Positions 52,478-60,703 are shown, numbered from the stretch's first letter. The stretch is DNA of 64,000 bases from Parabacteroides sp. (GCA_022775005.1 JALFJR010000070.1:1-64000), one strand, 5' to 3'. A program made the numbers and translations. The notes: generated by a model not told the origin, from the letters alone.

Positions 52478-52487
52478 TTTTTCCTAA

Positions 52488-52586
52488 GGAAATAGAGGCA
52501 ATCTGAATATGCTTTTCCCCGACGAGGGCTTCACGCTGATCAACGACCAAGGCGAAGTGATCTACACTTATAGACGTGCTCTATAA
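52488..52586 (+). pseudogene. Possible 3' remnant of a protein gene
   Basis: A short open frame ends at the TAA at 52584-52586 and reads 'MLFPDEGFTLINDQGEVIYT' plus YRRAL from 52509. Its codon use is like that of the nearby real genes (gac, gag, ggc, ctg, atc), which is unusual for the AT-rich spacer around it. No upstream domain survives. It could also be a chance frame. I do not recognise the family. Confidence 0.25.
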
Positions 52587-52704
52587 AGGGATAAAAATTA
52601 TCTGTTTGCAAAGAAGATACACATGTTTTACATTTGCTGTCAGAAAGAAAAGCGATTCTAATAGTAACAGTACAAACCAATCAAAAGTAAAAGGAGATTA
52701 AGAC

Positions 52705-53268
52705 ATGAGAAGTATCACGACATTTGACTTGCAGTATGCACACCGTTTCTATGGCTTCCAGGGCGAGGCACAGTATCTTCACGGCCACACAGGCGTTTTG
52801 ACCATCGAGGTGGAGGACAGCGTGAACATGGGTGTAAACATGGTTTATCCCTGTAACGAGATCCAGAAGGTGGCTTGGGATGTGTTGAAGAATTTCGACC
52901 ATGCCTTGGTGCTGCGTGAGGACGATCCGTTGCTCCCCGCCGTGCTCGACGTGTATGAGAAGCAGGGCATCAAGGATGGCCACCCGCAGAACACGATGAA
53001 GGGGGCCGCTTTCCAGACGGAGCTGTGCACGGCTTATCCCGACTGCCGCTTGGTCGTAACGAAAGAGACCATGACCGTGGAGGGCATGATCAAGATGGTG
53101 TATGCGTTGTTGAAAGACAAACTGAACATCGCGAAGATTACCTTCACCAGCGGTGTGAACGCAGCCTCTTGCGAGTTTAGCGACCGCAAAGAGATCGACC
53201 GTTGCCCGCTCTGTGGCGTAGCGCTCGACGAGCATGGTGTCTGTCCGAAGTGCGGTTACAAGAAGTAA
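52705..53268 (+). CDS. 6-pyruvoyl-tetrahydropterin synthase/QueD-like protein with zinc-ribbon tail
   Basis: 187 aa. T-fold of the PTPS/QueD family: 'FDLQYAHRFYGF', zinc ligands 'LHGHTG' (about residues 31-36), 'FDHALVLREDDPL' and the C-terminal Glu region 'TFTSGVNAASCEFSDR'. The nucleophilic Cys expected before the HGH motif is absent; the position holds 'GFQGEAQY' with a Glu. Residues about 168-187 add 'CPLCGVALDEHGVCPKCGYK', a four-Cys zinc ribbon not found in standard QueD. It may therefore have a different substrate from queuosine synthesis. No que genes are adjacent. Confidence 0.8.
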   Translation: MRSITTFDLQYAHRFYGFQGEAQYLHGHTGVLTIEVEDSVNMGVNMVYPCNEIQKVAWDVLKNFDHALVLREDDPLLPAVLDVYEKQGIKDGHPQNTMKGAAFQTELCTAYPDCRLVVTKETMTVEGMIKMVYALLKDKLNIAKITFTSGVNAASCEFSDRKEIDRCPLCGVALDEHGVCPKCGYKK

Positions 53269-53286
53269 ACCTTCCTTTTTAACAAG

Positions 53287-53338
53287 TAGAGACGTAGCGC
53301 GCTACGTCTCTATCTTTCAATGTACGCTACGTCTCTAC
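53287..53338. repeat. Perfect 26-bp palindrome plus a third arm
   Basis: TAGAGACGTAGCG (53287-53299) and its reverse complement (53300-53312), then an extra copy of GCTACGTCTCTA about 13 bases later (from 53326). It lies between two convergent genes and could act as a bidirectional terminator. Confidence 0.8.
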
Positions 53339-53360
53339 TGCTATTATATATCCGTACCCC

Positions 53361-54611
53361 CTATTTCTGCTTGAACGGCAGGAAGGGAAGCACCAAGAAG
53401 ACGGGAACGCAGCAGATCATCACCCAGATGAAGAAGTGTTGATAGCCGATCTGCTCCTGGATCCAGCCGGAGATCATGCCGGGCACCATCATGCCCAACG
53501 CCATGAAGCCCGTACCGATGGCATAGTGCGAGGTCTTGTAGTTGCCCTCCGCAAAAAGCATCAGATACATCGTATAGGCGGTAAACCCGAAGCCATAGCC
53601 AAACTGCTCGATCGCCACGCAGGCATTCACCACCCAGATACCCTCGGGCATTGTATAGGCCAAATAGAGATAGACCAAATTAGGCAACGAAATAGCGAAC
53701 GCCATCGGCCAGATCCACTTTTTCAATCCACTCTGCGCAATGGCCATGCCGCCCAACACACCGCCCAGCAAGAGCGAGATCACCCCGACCGTGCCGTAAG
53801 CAAAGCCTACCTCACCGGTACTCAACGCCAAGCCGCCCACCTCGCGGCTATCCAACAGGAAGGGGGAGGCTAACTTCACCAACTGCGACTCGCCCAGGCG
53901 ATAGGTCAGCATGAAGAGCAGGGCCGGGAGAATCCCCTTTTTCTGGAAGAAGGTGACGAAGGTCTTGCCAAACTCCGTGAGGATCGTAGCCGGCGTGATG
54001 TTGCTGCGGCTTACGTCTGAGGAGGGCTTCGGGAGGATATATTTGTGATAGAGCGCCAAGCCGATGAAGGAGCCGGCCAGGACAAAGAAGACTAAGCTCC
54101 AGGCAAAGGCGATACGCCCCGTGGTCTGCTCCAAATAGCCGGCGAGCATCACTAACAAGCCCTGACCGGTGAGCATCGCCACCCGATAGAAGGTGTTGCG
54201 GATGCCGATGAAGAAGGCCTGTTGCTCCTCGTCGAGCCCTAACATATAGAAGCCGTCGGCAGCGATGTCGTGCGTGGCGGAACTGAAAGCCATCAACCAA
54301 AAGAAGGCCAAGGTGCAACGCAGGAAGAGATCGCCCGGAAGGGTGAAGGCCACACCCGCCATACCGGCCCCGATCAACAGCTGCATCGCATAGATCCACC
54401 AACGCTTCGTGCGGATCAGATCGACAAAGGGGCTCCAGATGGGCTTGATCACCCACGGGAAATAGAGCCAGCTGGTGTAGAGAGCGATGTCGGTGTTCGA
54501 CACCTCCATGCGTTTATACATAATGACGGAGAGCGTCATGACAACTACATAGGGTAAACCTTCCGCGAAATAGAGAGAGGGGATCCAAGCCCAAGCGTTA
54601 CGATTTTTCAT
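53361..54611 (-). CDS. MFS transporter, AmpG/PAT-like
   Basis: 416 aa, about 12 membrane helices. The opening 'WIPSLYFAEGLPYVVVMTLSVIMYKRM' and 'SSATHDIAADGFYML' with 'FIGIRNTFYRVAMLTGQGLLV' match the AmpG/acetyl-CoA transporter (PAT) family, whose best known member imports anhydromuropeptides for recycling. Substrate here not proven. TACCTTTG at 54654-54661 (minus strand) is the likely promoter. The inverted repeat AGTGA-TTAT-TCACT (54671-54684) between this promoter and that of the divergent GNAT gene could be an operator. Confidence 0.82.
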   Translation of the reverse strand: MKNRNAWAWIPSLYFAEGLPYVVVMTLSVIMYKRMEVSNTDIALYTSWLYFPWVIKPIWSPFVDLIRTKRWWIYAMQLLIGAGMAGVAFTLPGDLFLRCTLAFFWLMAFSSATHDIAADGFYMLGLDEEQQAFFIGIRNTFYRVAMLTGQGLLVMLAGYLEQTTGRIAFAWSLVFFVLAGSFIGLALYHKYILPKPSSDVSRSNITPATILTEFGKTFVTFFQKKGILPALLFMLTYRLGESQLVKLASPFLLDSREVGGLALSTGEVGFAYGTVGVISLLLGGVLGGMAIAQSGLKKWIWPMAFAISLPNLVYLYLAYTMPEGIWVVNACVAIEQFGYGFGFTAYTMYLMLFAEGNYKTSHYAIGTGFMALGMMVPGMISGWIQEQIGYQHFFIWVMICCVPVFLVLPFLPFKQK

Positions 54612-54670
54612 GATATGCCTATTTTATGTGTTATTCCTTCGTTGATATAGGCACAAAGGTAGCCCTTTTT

Positions 54671-54691
54671 AGTGATTATTCACTATCTTCG
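54671..54691. promoter_or_regulatory. Divergent promoter region with operator-like inverted repeat
   Basis: AGTGA (54671-54675) and TCACT (54680-54684) around TTAT, directly followed by TATCTTCG (54684-54691), a one-mismatch -7 element for the GNAT gene. Confidence 0.4.
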
Positions 54692-54717
54692 CCCGGCAAA
54701 AACAAAAAGAGCACGCA

Positions 54718-55227
54718 ATGGATATACCTACCGATCAAACGCCCTATACACTGCGCAGGGCGACACAGGCAGATTTAGACGCAGTGACCGCATTAGAAGC
54801 CGTTTGCTTCCCGCCGACAGAGGCGGCAGACCGAGCGGCTTTCGACTGGCGTTTGCGCTGTTATGCCCACCATTTCTGGGTGTTAGAAATGGGGGGACGA
54901 ATCATCTCGTTCGTCAATGGCCCCGTCACCAAAGAGCGAGACTTGGTGGATGAGATGTTTGCCTCGCCCTCCTTCTGCGATGACCACGGCGAGTGGCAGA
55001 TGATCTTCGGGGTAGCCACCCATCCCGACTATCAGCATCAAGGATGGGCCAGCCTCGTGATGCGCCGCTTCATCGCAGACGCAAAGGCCAATGGCTGCAA
55101 GGGAGTCGTCCTCACCTGCAAGGAGCCCAAGATCCCCTTCTATGCCCGCTTCGGCTACCTCGACGAGGGGCTCTCCAGCTCCAACCACGGTGGCGTGCCC
55201 TGGCATCAGATGCGATTAACCTTTTGA
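54718..55227 (+). CDS. GNAT family N-acetyltransferase
   Basis: 169 aa. Acetyl-CoA-binding motif 'IFGVATHPDYQHQGWASLVMRRFIADAKANGCKGVVLTC' (about 98-140, with Q/RxxGxA-like 'QHQGWA') followed by 'FYARFGYLDEGLSSSNHGG', typical of GNAT folds and close in pattern to arylalkylamine-type members. It transfers acetyl from acetyl-CoA to an amine; substrate unknown. Confidence 0.87.
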   Translation: MDIPTDQTPYTLRRATQADLDAVTALEAVCFPPTEAADRAAFDWRLRCYAHHFWVLEMGGRIISFVNGPVTKERDLVDEMFASPSFCDDHGEWQMIFGVATHPDYQHQGWASLVMRRFIADAKANGCKGVVLTCKEPKIPFYARFGYLDEGLSSSNHGGVPWHQMRLTF

Positions 55228-55265
55228 CAAGACTGTCCGTTGCCGCCAAGAAGTGTGCACGAAAG

Positions 55266-55291
55266 CGAACAGTGTGTTCGTTTTCGAACAC
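55266..55291. promoter_or_regulatory. Enhancer palindrome upstream of tolC operon
   Basis: GTGTTCG (55274-55280)-TTTT-CGAACAC (55285-55291), plus a further inverted half-site CGAACA at 55266-55271, giving three TGTTCG/CGAACA half-sites in tandem. Palindrome centre 55282.5; 54 bp from the promoter GG centre (55336.5), the same distance as at the ABC ATPase promoter. Confidence 0.8.
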
Positions 55292-55334
55292 TTTCTTTCG
55301 CATGCGATAATTCATTCTCAGCCTGTTACGATCT

Positions 55335-55350
55335 TGGCACGAATTTTGCA
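55335..55350 (+). promoter_or_regulatory. Sigma-54 promoter of the tolC-regulator-kinase operon
   Basis: TGGCACGAATTTTGCA, with GG at 55336-55337 and GC at 55348-55349, 10 bases between. Excellent RpoN consensus. Predicted start near 55360, 16 bases before the ATG at 55376. Confidence 0.88.
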
Positions 55351-55375
55351 TGTGTTTAGGCAAAAACGAACGGAC

Positions 55376-56860
55376 ATGAGAAAGATTTATCTATGGATAG
55401 GCCTCGCTTGCATGGTGCTTAGCCCCATGAAGGCCCAAGAGCAGAAAGACACGATTCGCTTAACCTTGAAAGAGGCGATTGAGCGGGCACAAGTGTATTC
55501 AGTGGATGCGGCAGTCGCATTAAACGAGTTGCGAACGGCTTATTGGGAATATCGCACCCATCGGGCGGATCAGCTGCCGGAGGTGATGTTCAGCGGCACA
55601 TTGCCCTCCTACTACAAGCAATACTCGAAATACCAGCAATCCGATGGCTCTTATACCTACGTGCAGAACAATGCGCTGGGCTTGAATGGAGAGATCTCCA
55701 TCGCGCAGAACATCGCTTTGACCGGTGGTAAGGTCTCCTTGATCACCTCGCTGGATTTCACCCGTCAGTTGGGGCACGGAGCTTTCAGCGAATACATGAG
55801 CGTGCCGGTCAGTTTGATGCTGTCGCAGCCCATCTTCGGCGTAAACAATCAGAAGTGGAAGCGTAAGATTGAGCCGGTGCGCTATGAGGAGGCGAAAGCC
55901 GCTTTCATGGAGAATGTGGAGCAGGTGACGCTTTCGACCATCACACACTATTTCAATTTGTTGTTGGCCGAAGAGAATCGCTCGATCTGCCAGCAGAACC
56001 TGCTAAATGCCAACAAGCTGTATGATATAGCGTTGGCCAAACGAAAGATTGGCCATATCTCGGAGAGCGAACTGATGCGGTTGAAGCAATCGGCTTTGCA
56101 AGCGAAAGGTAAGCTGACCGAGGCGCAAGCCACCTATGACGCCAAGATGTTCCAATTGCGCTCCTTCTTGGGATTGAGCGAGCAGGATGCCATTGAGACG
56201 GTGGTGCCCGAGGCGGTGGAGGGCATTCGGATGGATTATCAGGAGGTGTTGCTGAAAGCCCATGAGAACAATGCGTTCGCGAAGAACATCCGTCGCAGGC
56301 AGCTGGAAGCTGACTATGATGTGGCCACGGCCAAGGGAAACCGAAGAGACATCAACCTGTTCGCGAAAGTGGGCTATACCGGAAAAGACCGGAATCTGGC
56401 AGGTGCCTATAATCCGTTGAAGGATAATCAGGTGGTTGAGGTTGGCCTCTCCATCCCTATTTTGGACTGGGGAAAGCGCAAAGGCAAAGTGAAGGTGGCG
56501 GAATCCAATCGAGACGTGGCGCTCTCCAAGATCCGCAAGGAGGAGATGGATTTCAATCAAGACATCTTCTTGCTGGTGCAGAATTTCAACAACCAGGCGG
56601 CTCAATTGGAGATCGCCGCGGAGGTGGACACCTTGGCGGAGAAGCGGTATCACACATCGATTGAGACCTTTATGATCGGAAAAATCGACATCCTCGACCT
56701 GAACGACGCGCAAAGTTCCAAGGATGACGCCAAACAGAAACATATCCAAGAACTCTACTACTATTGGTATTATTTCTATAACATTCGAAGCGTCACCTTG
56801 TATGATTTCATGAATAGATGTAACTTAGACGCCGATTTCGAGGCTATCGTGAAACGCTAA
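55376..56860 (+). CDS. TolC-family outer-membrane efflux protein
   Basis: 494 aa from the ATG at 55376, immediately after the sigma-54 promoter; the extension to 55253 overlaps the promoter and palindrome and is rejected. Signal peptide to about residue 20 (SPMKAQ). The rest is two TolC/OEP repeats of long amphipathic helices with 'LTLKEAIERAQVYS' and 'GLSIPILDWGKRKGKVKVAE' (OEP signature) and 'KIDILDLNDAQSSKDDAK' near the end. It forms the trimeric exit duct for an efflux or type I pump. First gene of a sigma-54-driven operon; no adaptor protein gene is present. Confidence 0.9.
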   Translation: MRKIYLWIGLACMVLSPMKAQEQKDTIRLTLKEAIERAQVYSVDAAVALNELRTAYWEYRTHRADQLPEVMFSGTLPSYYKQYSKYQQSDGSYTYVQNNALGLNGEISIAQNIALTGGKVSLITSLDFTRQLGHGAFSEYMSVPVSLMLSQPIFGVNNQKWKRKIEPVRYEEAKAAFMENVEQVTLSTITHYFNLLLAEENRSICQQNLLNANKLYDIALAKRKIGHISESELMRLKQSALQAKGKLTEAQATYDAKMFQLRSFLGLSEQDAIETVVPEAVEGIRMDYQEVLLKAHENNAFAKNIRRRQLEADYDVATAKGNRRDINLFAKVGYTGKDRNLAGAYNPLKDNQVVEVGLSIPILDWGKRKGKVKVAESNRDVALSKIRKEEMDFNQDIFLLVQNFNNQAAQLEIAAEVDTLAEKRYHTSIETFMIGKIDILDLNDAQSSKDDAKQKHIQELYYYWYYFYNIRSVTLYDFMNRCNLDADFEAIVKR

Positions 56861-56868
56861 AAAAAGAG

Positions 56869-58242
56869 ATGGATATGATATTGATTATCGATGATGACGC
56901 GGGAGTTCGCTCTTCGTTGAGCTTTCTGTTGAAGCATGCCGGCTTTCAAGTGGAGGTGGCGGATGGACCGAAGGCGGCTATTGCTTGTGTCCGTGAGCAA
57001 TCACCTGATTTGATCTTGATGGACATGAACTTCTCGATGACCACCACCGGAGAGGAAGGGCTTCAATTGCTACGACAGGTGAAAGCGCTCTGCCCGGATT
57101 TACCGGTGATCCTGATGACGGCATGGGGCTCTATCGCCTTGGCCGTAAAGGGGATGCAGTTAGGCGCTTTTGATTTTGTCACGAAGCCTTGGAACAACTT
57201 GATGTTGCTCAAATCCATTCGCACGGCATTGGCCTTAGGAGAACAGCGCAAAGAGGCTATCCGTCCGTTAGATCGTGCTGAGGCCGACCAGAAGTTCCAT
57301 TTCGATCGGATTATCGGCCGTTCCCATGCGTTGATGGAGGTGCTGGGCACCGTGGCTCGTGTCTCTTCGACCAACGCCTCCGTCTTGATCACTGGAGAGA
57401 GTGGGACAGGCAAGGAATTGATCGCAGAGGCCATTCATGCCAACAGCCCTCGCCGCAAAGAGGCGTTTGTGAAGGTCAACTTGGGTGGCCTTTCCCAAAG
57501 CCTATTCGAGAGTGAGATGTTTGGACACAAGAAAGGAGCCTTCACGGATGCCTATATGGATCGGACGGGACGCTTTGAGCTGGCGCATAAAGGAACGATT
57601 TTCTTGGATGAGATCGGCGATTTGGAGCTTTCTTGCCAGGTGAAGCTCTTGCGAGTCCTGCAAGATCAGACGTTTGAGGTGTTGGGAGACAGCAGGCCTC
57701 GGAAAGTGGATGTACGTGTGGTGAGCGCGACCAATCGGGATCTCTCCACGATGGTGACCGATCGCTCCTTCCGGGAAGATCTGTTCTATCGCATCAATCT
57801 CATCTCTATCCATTTGCCTTCTTTGCGGGAGCGCCGAGAGGATATTCCCTTGCTGGTGCGCTATTTTGCCGACAAACAGACAGAGATCAACGGCCTAACA
57901 CGGGTGGATTTCTCCGCCGACGCATTGGAATATTTGAGTCGTCTGCCTTTCCCTGGCAACATTCGGGAGCTGAAGAACCTGGTGGAACGAACCCTCCTGG
58001 TTTCCGGCAAATCGGTATTGGACACAGAGGATTTTGAACGTCAAGGTCTCTCCGTGTCTGCGGTTCCCTCCTCTGCCGTATCGCTGGATGGATTGACTTT
58101 GGATGAATTGGAGCGGCAGAGCATTCTCCGTGCCTTGGATGCGCATGAAGGCAACCTCTCTCATGTGGCTTCTGCCTTGGGCATCAGCCGGGCATCCCTC
58201 TATAGACGCTTGGAGAAATATGGCATTCCTGTAGAAAAATAA
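56869..58242 (+). CDS. Sigma-54-dependent response regulator, NtrC family
   Basis: 457 aa. Receiver domain (1-125; acidic pocket 'IIDDD', phospho-acceptor Asp52 in 'LILMDMNFS', 'MTAW' and Lys in 'FVTKPW'). AAA+ domain with Walker A 'GESGTGKE' (about 175), 'GAFTDA' loop (about 223; the usual sigma-54 contact GAFTGA with Gly changed to Asp), Walker B 'GTIFLDEIGDL', 'NRDL' and 'R-finger'. A Fis-type helix-turn-helix at the C-terminus ('HVASALGISRASLYRRLEKYG'). It likely binds the GTGTTCG-N4-CGAACAC palindrome and activates its own operon and the ABC ATPase promoter. Confidence 0.95.
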   Translation: MDMILIIDDDAGVRSSLSFLLKHAGFQVEVADGPKAAIACVREQSPDLILMDMNFSMTTTGEEGLQLLRQVKALCPDLPVILMTAWGSIALAVKGMQLGAFDFVTKPWNNLMLLKSIRTALALGEQRKEAIRPLDRAEADQKFHFDRIIGRSHALMEVLGTVARVSSTNASVLITGESGTGKELIAEAIHANSPRRKEAFVKVNLGGLSQSLFESEMFGHKKGAFTDAYMDRTGRFELAHKGTIFLDEIGDLELSCQVKLLRVLQDQTFEVLGDSRPRKVDVRVVSATNRDLSTMVTDRSFREDLFYRINLISIHLPSLRERREDIPLLVRYFADKQTEINGLTRVDFSADALEYLSRLPFPGNIRELKNLVERTLLVSGKSVLDTEDFERQGLSVSAVPSSAVSLDGLTLDELERQSILRALDAHEGNLSHVASALGISRASLYRRLEKYGIPVEK

Positions 58243-58254
58243 AAGAATTGAATC

Positions 58255-59562
58255 ATGTATATCCGAGGACGGTTCATATTATTGACCTTATTATTAGCGG
58301 CGGGGCAGACGACGATCATGTATAAGGTATATTATGCCACCTCCATGCGCACCTTTATCTGGTTAGAGCTGATCGTGGTGATCGCCGTTATCCTGCTCAT
58401 ACTTTTCTACAAACGAGTGGTAAAGCCCATCTATCTGATCGGAAATGGAATGGAGCTACTGAAAGAGCAAGATTTCAGTTCTCGGTTAGGGAAAGTCGGG
58501 CAATTAGATGCCGATCGGGTCGTGGAGGTATTCAATCGAATGATGGACCAATTGAAAAGTGAACGCCTACACGTGCGGGAACAGAACCACTTCCTCGACC
58601 TATTGATCAACGCCTCCCCCATGGGAGTCATTATTTTAGATTTGGATCGACGCATCCTCTCGCTCAATCCAGCGGCTTGTCGCCTCTTAGGTGGCATTCG
58701 GCTGAAAGATTGTTTTGGCAAACCACTCACGGCGATAGAGAGTCCCTTGATCGAAGAGCTATGCGCATTACCCATATTCGGGAGCCGCACCGTGCGCTTT
58801 GGCGATGCCAGCATTTATAAATGTACCCGTTCCTCATTCGTGGACAGCGGCTTTAACCATTCCTTCTACCTGATCGAGAGCTTGACGGATGAGGTATTCA
58901 AGGCGGAACGCAAGGCATACGAGAAGGTGATCCGCATGATCTCGCATGAAGTGAACAACACGACGGCAGGTATCACCTCGACATTGGACACGTTGGCAAG
59001 CACTTTCCAAGGCGCACCAGAGATGGACGATGTCTGTGAGGTGCTTCAAGTCTCGATCGACCGTTGCTATAGTTTAAGCCGCTTCATCACGAACTTTGCG
59101 GATGTAGTGCGTATCCCCGAGCCTTGTTGCCGTCCGATAGCCTTGAACCAAGTGGTGGATTCCTGCAAACGCTTCATGGAGACGCTTTGCCAAGAAAAGT
59201 CGATCGAACTCCACTTAGAGCTGGTGGAGCCCTCTCCTATGGTCATGTTGGATGCGGTTCTGTTTGACCAGATCTTGGTGAACATCATCAAAAACGCAGT
59301 GGAATCTATCGGTGAAGAGGGACAAATCGTGATCCAGACTTACGCTGATCCGCCCAGCATGGAAATTGCGGATAACGGCAAGGGTATTGATAAGGATACT
59401 GAATCCAAGTTGTTTACGCCCTTCTTCTCTACCAAGCCCAACGGGCAAGGATTGGGCTTGATCTTCATCCGAGAGGTATTAGACCGCCATCGTTGCCTCT
59501 TCTCCTTACGCACCTATCCAGATGGCTTCACACGGTTTAAAATCGCCTTTCCACAGAACTAA
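58255..59562 (+). CDS. Sensor histidine kinase, NtrB-like
   Basis: 435 aa. Two membrane segments near residues 8-22 and 32-52 frame a very short periplasmic loop, so it probably senses within the membrane or by its PAS domain. HAMP-like region (about 55-100), PAS 'LLINASPMGVIILDLDRRILSLNPAACRLLG' (about 120-150), HisKA 'MISHEVNNTTAGITSTL' with His231, and HATPase ('ILVNIIKNAVESIG', 'DNGKGID', 'FFSTKPNGQGLGLIF'). Partner of the NtrC-type regulator 12 bp upstream. Confidence 0.94.
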   Translation: MYIRGRFILLTLLLAAGQTTIMYKVYYATSMRTFIWLELIVVIAVILLILFYKRVVKPIYLIGNGMELLKEQDFSSRLGKVGQLDADRVVEVFNRMMDQLKSERLHVREQNHFLDLLINASPMGVIILDLDRRILSLNPAACRLLGGIRLKDCFGKPLTAIESPLIEELCALPIFGSRTVRFGDASIYKCTRSSFVDSGFNHSFYLIESLTDEVFKAERKAYEKVIRMISHEVNNTTAGITSTLDTLASTFQGAPEMDDVCEVLQVSIDRCYSLSRFITNFADVVRIPEPCCRPIALNQVVDSCKRFMETLCQEKSIELHLELVEPSPMVMLDAVLFDQILVNIIKNAVESIGEEGQIVIQTYADPPSMEIADNGKGIDKDTESKLFTPFFSTKPNGQGLGLIFIREVLDRHRCLFSLRTYPDGFTRFKIAFPQN

Positions 59563-59630
59563 GGGCTCCGTCAGCGTATAAGGCTGAGAAAAAAGGTGAA
59601 ACCGAGAGGACAACGAAACGGCCTTTTCTC

Positions 59631-59638
59631 TATATTTG
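59631..59638 (+). promoter_or_regulatory. -7 promoter element for ferritin
   Basis: TATATTTG, exact TAnnTTTG, giving a ~50-base leader before the ATG at 59691. Confidence 0.55.
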
Positions 59639-59690
59639 CAGCACAATTGAAGTAAAACGAACGGACATAACAATTTAAAATAGTAATAAT

Positions 59691-60173
59691 ATGGTTTTAA
59701 GTAAAGAGTTATCAGAGGCTTTCAATGCCCAGGTGAATGCGGAGATGTGGTCAGCTAACTTGTATCTTTCAATGGCTGTTTATTTCAAAAAAGAAGGCTT
59801 GAACGGTTGCGCACATTGGATGGAAAAACAATTTGAGGAGGAGAACGAGCACGCACAGAAGATGATCGACTTCGCTATTGAGCGTGGTGGTAACATCGAG
59901 ATCGGTCAGATCAATGTAGTTCCTACCGGTTGGGGCAATCCGTTGGAAGTGTTTGAGCACGTTTACAGCCACGAGTGCAAGGTATCTGAGATGATCGACA
60001 AGATGGTTGATATCGCAGAGAAAGATCGTGACCATGCGTCTCGCGACTTCTTGTTTGGTTTCGTACGCGAGCAGGTTGAGGAGGAGCGCACAGCAAAAGA
60101 CATCGTTGACCAATTCAAGGCTTACGGTGAGCACCACTATGGCATTATGGATCACAAATTGGGTAAGAGATAA
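59691..60173 (+). CDS. ftnA: Non-haem ferritin
   Basis: 160 aa four-helix-bundle ferritin. Ferroxidase ligands are visible as Glu in 'FNAQVNAEMWSANLYLSMAVYF', 'GLNGCAHWMEKQFEEENEHAQKM' (E-x6-E-x2-H) and 'VREQVEEERTAKDIVDQFK'. Twenty-four subunits store iron as ferrihydrite. Length is typical. Single gene with its own promoter and a strong terminator. Confidence 0.96.
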   Translation: MVLSKELSEAFNAQVNAEMWSANLYLSMAVYFKKEGLNGCAHWMEKQFEEENEHAQKMIDFAIERGGNIEIGQINVVPTGWGNPLEVFEHVYSHECKVSEMIDKMVDIAEKDRDHASRDFLFGFVREQVEEERTAKDIVDQFKAYGEHHYGIMDHKLGKR

Positions 60174-60199
60174 TCCTTCTCATTAGAAGATTTTTGAGG

Positions 60200-60238
60200 A
60201 TGAGGAACAAACGATGAGTTTGCTCCTCATTTTTTTTT
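60200..60238 (+). terminator. Terminator after ferritin
   Basis: ATGAGGA/TCCTCAT plus CAAAC/GTTTG (one mismatch between) and a T9 tract. Confidence 0.85.
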
Positions 60239-60239
60239 G

Positions 60240-60247
60240 TACATTCG
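60240..60247 (+). promoter_or_regulatory. -7 promoter element for the DUF695 gene
   Basis: TACATTCG, one mismatch to TAnnTTTG, immediately after the terminator T tract and 18 bases before the ATG at 60266. Confidence 0.4.
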
Positions 60248-60265
60248 CGGACAAACGAGAAATTT

Positions 60266-60703
60266 ATGAGACTAAGTGACAAATGGTTTATGGCGCTCTC
60301 AGAAAACGAGGCGGGACAGCTGATCACCGTGCAGGGGCGGGATGAACTGAATGAATTCATGGCATGTGGTAAACTGAAAGAACGCGTAGAGATCACTTGG
60401 CCCTACGGACCAGACAGCAAGGGACTTCCATCAGAGACATTAGCAGAGCAAATGGAGACGGTTGAGCAAGCCTTACGTAAGGCTGTAGAGAAGGATAAAT
60501 TGGCTATCTTGACTGGAGTCTATACCGGAGGCGGAGAGAAAGTCTGGGTCTTCTACACCCGCACAACCCGTGTCTTCGGAGAACGGCTGAACGAGGCCTT
60601 AACTCCCTTTGAATTACTTCCAATCTCTATTTACACAGAGTTAGACCCTGAATGGGAAGAATATCAAGACCTCTACGAAATGAAACAATGGGCTGTCGAT
60701 TGA
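60266..60703 (+). CDS. DUF695 domain protein
   Basis: 145 aa, no signal peptide. 'DKWFMALSENEAGQLITVQGRDEL' at the start and 'LAILTGVYTGGGEKVWVFYTRTTRVFGERLNEAL' later are the DUF695 core; the rest is acidic. The family is uncharacterised. Monocistronic. Confidence 0.8.
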   Translation: MRLSDKWFMALSENEAGQLITVQGRDELNEFMACGKLKERVEITWPYGPDSKGLPSETLAEQMETVEQALRKAVEKDKLAILTGVYTGGGEKVWVFYTRTTRVFGERLNEALTPFELLPISIYTELDPEWEEYQDLYEMKQWAVD

